Source: SIG480 sp045595605
GTDB taxonomy: Bacteria > Bacillota > Clostridia > Oscillospirales > JAAYXM01
Assembly: GCA_045595605.1 (NCBI GenBank)
Contig: JAZOAS010000171.1
Span: forward strand, 1-19,728
Direction: 5' to 3'
DNA: 19,728 nt
The translations under genes were made by a program, and so were the position numbers. Shown here in pieces: positions 1 to 7,942 of this stretch. Position 1 is the stretch's first letter. Each line of letters begins with the position of its first letter. Below the pieces are notes generated by a model. It worked only from the letters and a program-made list of their open reading frames with translations, was not told the DNA's origin and ran no database searches.

Positions 1-1355
1 GTTGCGTCAATGAGCGCTTCGTACTTTCCGAGAATCTCATCATCAGCGTCTTCGTATATGATATCAAACAAATCGCCGAAGCGTGAGTTTGTCATGACGA
101 AGCTTTCGTTGCCGTAAACTTTTCCGTTGCGGGCGTAGATGAATTTAAGAACATCCTCGATGTGATTGATATATTCACCGCGCTCTTTTGAAGCAAACGG
201 ACGCGACATATAGGCATCTGCGTGCTTTCCAAACTCCCACGGATTTTCGAAGTTCCATATCTGGATGCACTTGTACGAAAGCGGTAGGACGATTGCAAAC
301 GGAACATGAGCCTTGACAGTCTTGTATCCGCGCGCAAACTCGATAAACTCCTTCTTGATAAGACCATATGAAGAAAGTTCGAAGGTTTTCTTGCTTGCAT
401 AACTACAGTTATGACCCCATTCTTCGGAGAGGTAGTCAGCACCCGACATAAGTGCATAATAGTAAATTCTTCTCTGGAGAAGACCTGAGCAACCACCGTT
501 CGGACCTGATGCAAGAACAATCGGAACCGGATTATTTTCATCGTGGAACCATTCGTTTTCGACCTCATCATTGAAATTCGGAAGTGTGTATCCGACTTTC
601 TCGTCGATGAACCACGGCTCGTAGTAAAGACCCCAGAGCTTACCCTTTATTCCGGAAATACCGCGTGCGAGAGCAACAGCAAGTCTTGTCTGCTCAATCT
701 GCCAGCCGACTTCAGGCATAAATGAACGGATTCCGAGCTCATCGTGAAGCTTTGAGAGAAGGTAGTAGCTGTCACACGGCAAGATATGTCCGTCAACATC
801 GTCTATGCGGGCTTTATACATTCCGATAAGGTCTTCAAACAGCTCCTCTTCTGTCTCGGGGTATTTAAGCGGTGCATAATCTTCCGGTGCGCCATGTGAA
901 AGGAGCGTTACCTTGTTTTTTGTACCTCCGTAAAGCGAATCCGAGCCGTCTTTTACGAAAAGCTCATTGAGTTTTTCTACATCATACGGACCTTTTGAAC
1001 CGGTTTTTGTGTATATCTCTTCCCAATCGGTAAGGATTCTGTTTGATGCGCTTTCGTGGAGCTGGAAGCCGAGAAACCAGTCACCGAGAATGTCCGAATA
1101 TTCACGTATGAGGTCCTTGTCGTAGTTCCACCTGCGGAACCACGTTCCGCCTGCAATTCTGTCGACATAGAACGGATTTTTATTTTCTTTTATAAGAGAA
1201 TGAAGCTTTCCGCCTTTTCTTGCAACGGTATTAAAATGCTTATCCTCCGGCATACGGAAGACATTCATAAGCTTATATCCCGTATCTTCGTTTATCAAAT
1301 TATTTTTTACAAGGCCTTCGTAATAGCGTTCATCATATACGTGAAAAAATTTCAT
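1..1355 (-). CDS. Glycoside-hydrolase-like TIM-barrel protein (3' end beyond window)
   Basis: Partial: 451-452 residues are visible and no stop is reached at the window edge. I translated the minus strand from the ATG at 1355-1353, which has the SD GAGGT 5-9 bases upstream. No signal peptide, so probably cytoplasmic. The chain looks like a (beta/alpha)8 glycosidase-type fold: an aromatic-rich strand with FQLHES (about 97-102), a candidate acidic catalytic strand FMPEVGW (212-218), then KLWGLYYEPW (239-248) and YLSEEWG (308-314). The last visible ~110 residues (from about KAHVPFAIVLP to FGDLFDIIYED) resemble the Rossmann-like 'trimerisation' domain that follows the barrel in GH42-type enzymes. 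That is known architecture for the family; assignment here is inference, and no GH family is confidently recognised. It lies 13 bases after the ceramidase-like gene and surely shares its transcript. The catalytic acids and the substrate are not established. Confidence 0.6.
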   Translation of the reverse strand, partial: MKFFHVYDERYYEGLVKNNLINEDTGYKLMNVFRMPEDKHFNTVARKGGKLHSLIKENKNPFYVDRIAGGTWFRRWNYDKDLIREYSDILGDWFLGFQLHESASNRILTDWEEIYTKTGSKGPYDVEKLNELFVKDGSDSLYGGTKNKVTLLSHGAPEDYAPLKYPETEEELFEDLIGMYKARIDDVDGHILPCDSYYLLSKLHDELGIRSFMPEVGWQIEQTRLAVALARGISGIKGKLWGLYYEPWFIDEKVGYTLPNFNDEVENEWFHDENNPVPIVLASGPNGGCSGLLQRRIYYYALMSGADYLSEEWGHNCSYASKKTFELSSYGLIKKEFIEFARGYKTVKAHVPFAIVLPLSYKCIQIWNFENPWEFGKHADAYMSRPFASKERGEYINHIEDVLKFIYARNGKVYGNESFVMTNSRFGDLFDIIYEDADDEILGKYEALIDA

Positions 1356-1368
1356 ATCAAGTACCTCT

Positions 1369-2739
1369 TTATACGTAGCGTTCCTTTTCCTGAATCTTAT
1401 ACGGTTTCATCTTCTTTAAGATTCTCATATTCTCGTTGATGATTACAGTGTCGGTATTGTCGACGAGCTTATAGACATTTGCAAGGCGGAAAATATCAAT
1501 TTCATATCCGCCGCGAACGAGCTGGTCTTCTGTCGGGAGATAGAAATCAGAGCCGTTTGTGTTGCAAGTACAAAGAGTATGAGCAAACGGACTGTATTTT
1601 CTCATACGAAGTCCGATTTCCGAGAAAAACTCAAAATGGAACGGAACAATTGCAACGGAGTTGAAAGCGAATATCGTCTGCTTAATTTCCTTGTGAGTTT
1701 CAAACGGAATATTGTTCTTATACATATCTACAATGGCAGCAACCTTTGCGTATTCGCGGTTTTCAACCTCGATGAGCTTTTCCTTTGCGTTGAGCTCAGA
1801 AAGTCTTTTCTCTGCCGCCTCTTTTGACCACTGAGGGTCATACGGGAGTTTAAGTATGTCAGACTCTGCCATAAATGTAACTTCGCTGTATTCCTTTATA
1901 CTCTTGTATGCACGAATAGCATCAAGAGCTGCAAGGCTTCCGAGTTCATTGACATAGTGCATACTTCCTGTCGGCTCGTCAGTTTTTGTCCAGTCTTTTG
2001 AATCACCTGTTGTCTGACCGTTTGAAAGTCGCGGACCTACATCGCCTTCACCGCCGTTGAAGAAGAGGGTGACAGCGCCCGTTTCGTTTTCCATTCTGTC
2101 AACCATAACGCCCGGCCAGTCTCGGGTGATTTCAACATTTCTGCCTGCTGATGTACCGTGGCAGCCGTAGTGAATCATATTGGCAATTGGTGCGCCGTCA
2201 AGCCCCTTGAAGCTTACGACCGTCATCGTGGGGTCAAAAATCCCGTACGGGTTCTGACCGAGAATAATCTTTCCGTCCTGCGTCATCTCGCGGCGGTTTA
2301 TTCCGACCTCGCTGTGGGTCGTACCGACGCCCATAACCGCAGGGGTAAGTTTCTTGCAAGCTTCCTTAGCTGCAACAATAGCCTGTGGAATGAATATTTC
2401 GTCTATGAACGACTCGTCAGCGCTGCCCCAACCCTTTGAGGTTTTCATTGCAGGACCGGAATGAGTATGTATGGTAGAAATCGATATATTCTTTTCGGAA
2501 ACGCCTGTTTCTGCCGAAATGAGACTGCTTACTTTATCGGCAAGGTCCTCTCCGATTGAAACGACATCCGCACTTATAAGAATTGCTTTTAAATCGCCCT
2601 GCTCAACTGCAAGCGCATTCACGCGCAAATCATCATTTACTTTTGTTGCCTTTCTCTGAAACGCGTATCCGTAAAGTGCTGTTCCGAGAGGCGGTGTTAT
2701 TATCGCATAAGCCGCGCCAGCTTTAAACTGTGCTTTCAT
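1369..2739 (-). CDS. Neutral/alkaline ceramidase-like hydrolase
   Basis: 456 residues; ATG start with SD AAGGA about 9 bases upstream. It resembles the neutral/alkaline non-lysosomal ceramidase N-terminal domain family, zinc-dependent amidases that cleave the N-acyl bond of ceramides. Visible signatures: start AGAAYAIITPPLGT (8-20), zinc-site-like IHTHSGPA (90-97), nucleophile-type HGTS (194-197), NGGEGDVGPR (228-237), and a late LPTEDQLVRGGYE (401-413) matching the conserved YxPT..xxxGGYE stretch. There is no signal peptide, whereas characterised neutral ceramidases are secreted or membrane-facing, and the C-terminal immunoglobulin-like domain is short or absent. It is therefore a cytoplasmic relative whose amide substrate may not be ceramide. 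First gene of a two-gene operon with the downstream glycosidase-like gene; promoter at 2781-2809. Family assignment is fairly sure, substrate unknown. Confidence 0.8.
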   Translation of the reverse strand: MKAQFKAGAAYAIITPPLGTALYGYAFQRKATKVNDDLRVNALAVEQGDLKAILISADVVSIGEDLADKVSSLISAETGVSEKNISISTIHTHSGPAMKTSKGWGSADESFIDEIFIPQAIVAAKEACKKLTPAVMGVGTTHSEVGINRREMTQDGKIILGQNPYGIFDPTMTVVSFKGLDGAPIANMIHYGCHGTSAGRNVEITRDWPGVMVDRMENETGAVTLFFNGGEGDVGPRLSNGQTTGDSKDWTKTDEPTGSMHYVNELGSLAALDAIRAYKSIKEYSEVTFMAESDILKLPYDPQWSKEAAEKRLSELNAKEKLIEVENREYAKVAAIVDMYKNNIPFETHKEIKQTIFAFNSVAIVPFHFEFFSEIGLRMRKYSPFAHTLCTCNTNGSDFYLPTEDQLVRGGYEIDIFRLANVYKLVDNTDTVIINENMRILKKMKPYKIQEKERYV

Positions 2740-2780
2740 AATATCATTTCCTTACATTTTATAATCTTTTTGTTGCCTCA

Positions 2781-2809
2781 ATTATAACATAAAACATATA
2801 TTACAAAAA
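2781..2809 (-). promoter_or_regulatory. Candidate SigA-type promoter of the ceramidase-like operon
   Basis: On the minus strand a perfect -10 TATAAT (2786-2781) is preceded, after 17 bases, by a weak -35 TTTTTG (2809-2804). It sits about 40 bases before the ATG at 2739. The -10 is exact; the -35 is poor. Confidence 0.5.
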
Positions 2810-2876
2810 GCAGTTTTAGTCTTATTTTTTACACTATATTCCACAAATCGTGAAAAACTCTGATCGGACAAACAAC

Positions 2877-2909
2877 GAAGGACCGCAGCGAAAACCACTG
2901 CGGTCCTTC
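2877..2909 (-). terminator. Hairpin terminator after the SLH surface-protein gene
   Basis: Perfect 12-bp inverted repeat: GAAGGACCGCAG (2877-2888) and CTGCGGTCCTTC (2898-2909), with a 9-base loop. It lies 31 bases after the stop of the 2941-7491 gene. The trailing minus-strand sequence GTTGTTTGT is only moderately U-rich, so it may be a terminator or a 3' protective stem-loop. Confidence 0.65.
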
Positions 2910-2940
2910 AGGCTTTGATTATGACAAGTCAAAAGCTTGA

Positions 2941-5900
2941 CTATTTCTCATACTTTGCCCAATCTGTATTTGCGATAAGCTTTGTCCACTTCTCGTAAAT
3001 CTCTGTGGCATGCTCGTATTCGTGGCTGTTTGTAGCCTCCTGAATTGCGATATAATACCACTTTGACTTATCTGTGTTATCCGGCCAAGTAATCATACCC
3101 GGAAGCAAATCAGCTGATGTCTTCGGAATGCGGTGGAGAACTCGGTTTATGAGAACCATTGCCTCAGCGCGTGTGATAGGCTTATCAGGACGGAATGTCT
3201 TATCATCATAACCCTTTATCCATCCGCGGGCTGCCGCTTCGTGAATCTCAGCCTCTGCCCAATGTCCTGCGATGTCTGTGAAGTCTTCTTTTGTTTCTAC
3301 TTCGCTATCGTCAAATCTTGCGCAGATTGCTGCAAACTCTGCACGGGTAATCGGCTTATTCGGCGCGAACTCATCGTCGCCGATACCCTTGAGTATTCCG
3401 AGTCTTGACATTGTTGCTATCGGGGTGTTGTACCAATCGCCCTTATAAACATCATTGTACGGGCTTTCGTCTGTGAGATTTCTTTCTCTTATGTCAGCCT
3501 TGAGCAATCTGAAGAAGATAGCCGTAACCTCAGCACGGGTGATGTTGGAATTCGGACGAACCGTTCCGTCATTGTATCCGATTACATATGCGATATGGTC
3601 CTCGCCATTGAGCATATCCGGAATCTCGGCTGTAATATCGTCTTCTTCCTGAACATACTCATCCTCAGCTATAACCCAAGCCGCATAAACCGTAATGTTG
3701 CGGTTCATTTTTACAGTTTTTGCAAGCTCTGTGAGACCTTCGTTTGTATGCCAGCCATCAAAGACATAGCCTTCGCGGGTCGGAGTCTTTGTAAGCTCAA
3801 CGACCTCTCCTGCATTATAGCTCTCTTTTGCATACTCGGTTCCACCGTTGCTTTCGTAGGTGAGCGTGTATCTTGTTGTTCCGCCACCGCCGCCTCCACC
3901 GGGAGGTGTCGGCTTCTTTTCATACTGTGCAACATAGACATGAACTGCATCATTTACATTTGGCAAGTTGCCATAGTTTGCGAGAACTTCAGGAGCATTA
4001 CCGACATTTTTCCAGCCAATAAACTCGTAGTTGGTTTTTGTTGCGCCTTCAAGGACTCTGTTGTCCTGCATAAGAAGGTCAACAGGTGCAACATAAGTTG
4101 TTGGCGTTCCCGCTTCGGTATGTGTCCAGCTACCGCCGTTAGGATCAACTATAATATAGTCATCTACCTGTGTAACATCCTGAGAGGGTTCTTTAACTTC
4201 CGGGTCGTCATTATCGTAGGTAACTGTTGTTTCCCTGACGGGCTCAATAGCGTTAAAGCCACCGAAGATAGTTACATCGTGTGCCGGCATCGTAATCGGA
4301 TTTACTGTATCCGGATGGAGATTGATATTCTGTGAATACCAGCCGTTGAAGGTGTACTTAATTCCGCTTGTTGTGTCTTCGTCTTCTACGCCGTCCGCAA
4401 GAAGTTTAGCTGCAACAGGTATCTCAGCTCCGTATCTGACGGTAGCTTCAGTCGGCAGTACATATTTATTATCAATATACTCTGCCTGCGGTTCAAGCCA
4501 CTCGTATTTTACCTGATAGCTTTCGCGGTCATAGTAAACCTTGAGAACTGTCGAGCCGTCGCCGGCAACAATATCGTCCTCATTTCCATCAGCGTGGTCC
4601 GGAACGAGGTGGAAGCCGTCAAAGTGCTTTATCTTTGCAGAAACCTTATCGCTGGTTTTTGCAGTTTCTGTATAGCCCTCCGAAACTGCCTCCTCGTAAT
4701 CTGTACCTGCAAGATTCTGGAGGTAATACTTAACTGCGTAATCAACCTCATCCGCTTCGTAGCTTCCTACGAAGTGAATATCAAGGTCTGGCATCGGGAA
4801 TGTTCCACCTGACGGAAGAACTCCTGCAACTGTTGAAACACTCGGAACCCAGCCCTTAAACTTATAACCGGGGATGTTGTCTGCTGTTGCGCCGGTTACT
4901 GTCTCGCCATAGTAATAGTCTTTTGTATCTACCGGGTCAGCCGGCATTGTGACGCCTGTAATATCTTCATATTCATAAGAAACATTGTTTGTGTTTCTTG
5001 TGTAGTAGAGTTTTAAAACGAGGTTTCCAACGCCCGGGTCACCCGAAAGAACTGACGGTGCGCCTTCGAGCTTTGAGAAACCGTGGTAATCAACCCACGC
5101 AATACTCTCTGTCTGCGTTGCAGTTCCGGCTCTTGTATCTTCATAAACGCGGCCAAACTTCTTACCTGTGACAGAGGTATCATCTACTGCATCGTATGTA
5201 TGAGTATAGCGACCATTTATAATCTGATTTGTCTCGTCATCAACTGTCGGTATGATTTCGAGATAATGCTCGACCTTGTATTCAGCGCCGCCAACTTCAG
5301 GCTCGAAGTGAGCAATGAAGGTAATATCGTGTGCCGGCATTGTGAATTCGCCGTTTGAAATTTCAAGGTCAGCATTTACCGGTGTCCAACCCTTGAAGAT
5401 GTAGTCATTAAGCGAAAGCGGAGCTTTGACACCTACTGTCTCACCGTACTTGTGCACTCCGTTATAGTCAGCCGGAATTGCAGGCCAATTTGCCGGCGGT
5501 GTATCTGTATTGTACTTATAAGTTACGGAATATTCTTTTGCCGTAAAGCTACCTCTGATTGTAACATCAGTCTCCGGCATTGTGAACTTTCCTGCCGAAA
5601 CGGTCGCATCCGTAGTTTCCCAACCCGAGAAGGTATAACCTTCCTTGGTGGGGTTTGCTATAAGGGTATGTTCGTGTGTCGGCATAAGGTATGCATAGTC
5701 ATATTCTTCCCCATCAACAAGGTAGGTTACCTTATTCATAAGGACTGCAGGAGATGCGACACGGGCTGCGATGTTGTCGTGAGAATCTTCGACAAGGGCG
5801 TTTCCGTTATTTGTATATACCCAACCGTCTGTCGCTGCGATCTCTGCCTTATGTCTTTCGATTGCTTCATAGTCGGGGGTAAGCTCAATCGTGATAACAA

Positions 5901-7491
5901 GCTTCTTACCGTAGTCGTTACCATTTCTCGGCTCAGCTGAAATATAGTTTGCATCAAAGTCAAAGCCTGTTACTATAATCGTTCTGTTGTCGTTTGCCGG
6001 CGTTACGGTGACGCCCGCTGCAGCTTCCGGAATATCCCATGTGCCGTCAGCCTTTCTCGCCACAGTCTCTACCTTTACATCATCCCCGACAACGCCTGTC
6101 TCAAGCTCAAAGTAAGTTGAGATATGGTCATAAACCGCGGCATCTGTTCCGAGCTCGATTGTCGGAGTTCCGATCTGATGAACGATTTTATCGAATATCA
6201 TCTCAAGGCTCATATCCGCAGACGGGGTCATATAATAGCCCGACGCGATATTTCCGTCACCCGGAACGATCGTCGAACCTGAAGCTGTCGCCTCCGGATA
6301 GTTACTTGAGAGATAATGCATAAACTTGTTACCGTCTTCATATCCCGTAGCTTCGAGGACTGTTGCATCCGCGTGAGACTCCATACTGATTGAATATACG
6401 GTTGCGTTTGACATTTTAAGCTGTGCCGCATAGTTGACTGCATCCGCTGCAACTGTCTCACTGTAACTGCTTCCGTGTGTCGGCTCACCGTCGGTAAAGA
6501 CGATTACAACCTCTTTTCTGTTCGCTACATCCGCAGCATTTCTGTCAAAGAGAACCTGGTCAGCAAGGTGCACACCGTAGTCAACCGCAGTTGCGCCGCC
6601 CGGCTCAAGATTTGAAACCGCTGTTGTAAAGTCAGCTACATTTGAAGAGTTTATCGCGGTTAAGCCCTTTACTACCTGAGTATAGTTATAAGAGTTGCTC
6701 TGATACTTATTATCACCGTAGTTTGCGGAAAGAGCTGCATTCTGGACATCAATATTATTATAATATCTGTCGCCTGCAAACTTTATAATTGAAACTCTGT
6801 GCTGTTTTGATACATCTGTAATGCCTGCGTTCTTCAAAGCTGTTTCTGAAAGGAACTTATTTACAGCTTCTTGCATAACAGTCATCTTGACCTCACCCTC
6901 GGCCGCAACAATACTCTGCGCCTGGTAGAACTGAACGACATCGTAGCTTTCAACTCTGTCGGGGGTTATTGAAGAATCAAGAATCGGATAATAATCCTTA
7001 TTGGTTACATCACTATGGTAGTAGTCATATCGGTTAGAGTCGTAACCCTCTTTATGAACAGTTATGTATTCGTCGCCGTTTTTTATGTAGTAGTCGCCAT
7101 TTCCGCTAAAGCCGTAGAAAGTTCTCCACCAATAGTCGGCATAACGGGTATAGTCATCACCGTTGACCGCAACGAACTCTGTTTTGTATGTATCCTCCTG
7201 TTCGTCCTCCATACTTCCCGAAACATCGAGAAGGAGAACAATATCCGTCGGGACGGTTGTGTCCGTATTTGTGACCTGTCCGGTTGTGTACGCCTCAATG
7301 GTAACATCAACCGTGCCGTCGTCATTTGGCTTTGCTCCCTTTGTGAGGATTATGCCGCTTGACTGGTTGTCGTTTTCAAGGATGTCTGTTGCGCGCGCCG
7401 TAGGTGCGGCTACAGCAGTAGTTCCCACAAGGTTAATCACCATAAACACTGCGAGAAGAAGCGCAACAAATGAATGTGTTTTTCTTGTCAT
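2941..7491 (-). CDS. Giant S-layer-anchored protein: vWA domain, InlB/MucBP-type repeats, three SLH domains
   Basis: 1516 residues, exported. N-terminal signal peptide: basic MTRKTH, hydrophobic stretch, and cleavage likely after TAVAA or TARA (about 29-34). A von Willebrand A domain follows, with MIDAS DVSGS (89-93), a GGATA threonine (301) and FTDGEP (332-337), so it should bind a divalent ion and possibly a ligand. A tyrosine-rich insert (about 98-195) sits right after the MIDAS strand. Then come several beta repeats of the Listeria-Bacteroides (InlB B) type ending in GW...FTMPAHD-like blocks (about 605-651, 655-731, 838-913, 995-1081, 1155-1192, 1207-1275), interleaved with two MucBP-like units (EYKVEHYLE at 737 and DYAVKYYLQ at 917). 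A glycine linker (1198-1204) precedes three SLH domains (about 1293-1330, 1345-1392, 1403-1450), each with an ITRAE motif, known to hold proteins on secondary cell-wall polymer. No LPXTG. Likely an adhesin or structural surface protein; ligand unknown. SD AAGGG lies 6 bases before the ATG, 15 bases after the small Cys protein gene. Confidence 0.9.
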   Translation of the reverse strand: MTRKTHSFVALLLAVFMVINLVGTTAVAAPTARATDILENDNQSSGIILTKGAKPNDDGTVDVTIEAYTTGQVTNTDTTVPTDIVLLLDVSGSMEDEQEDTYKTEFVAVNGDDYTRYADYWWRTFYGFSGNGDYYIKNGDEYITVHKEGYDSNRYDYYHSDVTNKDYYPILDSSITPDRVESYDVVQFYQAQSIVAAEGEVKMTVMQEAVNKFLSETALKNAGITDVSKQHRVSIIKFAGDRYYNNIDVQNAALSANYGDNKYQSNSYNYTQVVKGLTAINSSNVADFTTAVSNLEPGGATAVDYGVHLADQVLFDRNAADVANRKEVVIVFTDGEPTHGSSYSETVAADAVNYAAQLKMSNATVYSISMESHADATVLEATGYEDGNKFMHYLSSNYPEATASGSTIVPGDGNIASGYYMTPSADMSLEMIFDKIVHQIGTPTIELGTDAAVYDHISTYFELETGVVGDDVKVETVARKADGTWDIPEAAAGVTVTPANDNRTIIVTGFDFDANYISAEPRNGNDYGKKLVITIELTPDYEAIERHKAEIAATDGWVYTNNGNALVEDSHDNIAARVASPAVLMNKVTYLVDGEEYDYAYLMPTHEHTLIANPTKEGYTFSGWETTDATVSAGKFTMPETDVTIRGSFTAKEYSVTYKYNTDTPPANWPAIPADYNGVHKYGETVGVKAPLSLNDYIFKGWTPVNADLEISNGEFTMPAHDITFIAHFEPEVGGAEYKVEHYLEIIPTVDDETNQIINGRYTHTYDAVDDTSVTGKKFGRVYEDTRAGTATQTESIAWVDYHGFSKLEGAPSVLSGDPGVGNLVLKLYYTRNTNNVSYEYEDITGVTMPADPVDTKDYYYGETVTGATADNIPGYKFKGWVPSVSTVAGVLPSGGTFPMPDLDIHFVGSYEADEVDYAVKYYLQNLAGTDYEEAVSEGYTETAKTSDKVSAKIKHFDGFHLVPDHADGNEDDIVAGDGSTVLKVYYDRESYQVKYEWLEPQAEYIDNKYVLPTEATVRYGAEIPVAAKLLADGVEDEDTTSGIKYTFNGWYSQNINLHPDTVNPITMPAHDVTIFGGFNAIEPVRETTVTYDNDDPEVKEPSQDVTQVDDYIIVDPNGGSWTHTEAGTPTTYVAPVDLLMQDNRVLEGATKTNYEFIGWKNVGNAPEVLANYGNLPNVNDAVHVYVAQYEKKPTPPGGGGGGGTTRYTLTYESNGGTEYAKESYNAGEVVELTKTPTREGYVFDGWHTNEGLTELAKTVKMNRNITVYAAWVIAEDEYVQEEDDITAEIPDMLNGEDHIAYVIGYNDGTVRPNSNITRAEVTAIFFRLLKADIRERNLTDESPYNDVYKGDWYNTPIATMSRLGILKGIGDDEFAPNKPITRAEFAAICARFDDSEVETKEDFTDIAGHWAEAEIHEAAARGWIKGYDDKTFRPDKPITRAEAMVLINRVLHRIPKTSADLLPGMITWPDNTDKSKWYYIAIQEATNSHEYEHATEIYEKWTKLIANTDWAKYEK

Positions 7492-7506
7492 AATTTTCCC
7501 TTCTTT

Positions 7507-7791
7507 CTAAGATTTCTTTCTCAAAGCCTCGTTTGTGCAAAAACCTATCAAATCGTCTTTGCCCTCTGTTTTAAAAAACTTGCAAGACCCGCAATCTGCA
7601 AATTTCCCTTCTGATGTGTTGTGCGGACAACTGTCGCGTGCGGCTGTAACTATCGGCCGCCCATTCGGAGAATAAATCGGATTTTCTTCAAAATCGGGAT
7701 ACTCCCCTATATACATATTCGCCGTTTTGTCAAAAGCAAATTTAATTTCGACAGCCAGCCCGTCCAGATTAAAAGTTTCTACTTTTTCCAT
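7507..7791 (-). CDS. Small four-cysteine protein of unknown function
   Basis: 94 residues from the ATG at 7791-7789. An in-frame GTG exists two codons earlier (7797), but the SD AAAGGTGA leaves a proper 6-base spacing only for the ATG. There is no signal peptide or membrane segment. The N-terminal half has YIGEYPDFEENPIY and NGRPIVTA; the C-terminal half has cysteines in a CPH ... CGSC ... FC pattern (four Cys plus His), which could bind a metal such as zinc or an iron-sulfur cluster. I do not recognise a named family. It is the first gene of the operon with the giant SLH protein (stop to next start 15 bases), but being cytoplasmic it may simply be co-transcribed. A second purine-rich GGAGGGAGG block lies further upstream without a start codon near it. 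Confidence 0.75.
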   Translation of the reverse strand: MEKVETFNLDGLAVEIKFAFDKTANMYIGEYPDFEENPIYSPNGRPIVTAARDSCPHNTSEGKFADCGSCKFFKTEGKDDLIGFCTNEALRKKS

Positions 7792-7877
7792 CGGCACTCA
7801 CCTTTCTGTTTATATTTACCTCCCTCCAAAGAACGGGTTTCCTTTTATGTATATATTTTACTTTTTTTCATAGTTTT

Positions 7878-7912
7878 AGTATATACACTTTTTACATTAA
7901 AAAAGTATATAC
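7878..7912. repeat. Direct repeat AGTATATAC x2 upstream of the surface-protein operon
   Basis: AGTATATAC occurs at 7878-7886 and again at 7904-7912, start-to-start 26 bases (about 2.5 helical turns), roughly 90-120 bases upstream of the ATG at 7791. A near copy (AGTATATAG on the minus strand) lies at 9123-9131 in the promoter of the neighbouring regulator gene. It could be an operator pair or part of the promoter (TATACT on the minus strand can serve as a -10). The background is AT-rich, so chance is possible. Confidence 0.35.
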
Positions 7913-7913
7913 A

Positions 7914-7942
7914 AAAAACGCCTCACGGCGTGAGGCGTTTTT
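7914..7942 (-). terminator. Intrinsic terminator of the dual-HTH regulator gene
   Basis: Inverted repeat AAAAACGCCTCA (7914-7925) / TGAGGCGTTTTT (7931-7942) around a 5-base loop. On the minus strand it ends in a run of six T (7918-7913). The A-tract begins inside the TAA stop codon of the regulator, so there is no 3' spacer. Confidence 0.85.

Noticed and set aside
1056..1439. A 127-codon plus-strand frame spanning the junction of the two hydrolase genes
   Set aside because: Antisense to both recognised genes, with no ribosome site or recognisable motif.
3595..4335. A 246-codon open frame on the plus strand inside the SLH gene
   Set aside because: It is antisense to a clearly recognised domain protein, has no SD or homology-like features, and is a by-product of the codon bias.
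7878..7912. CRISPR-like or other repeat array
   Set aside because: Only two short 9-base copies, no further regular spacing, no cas genes.
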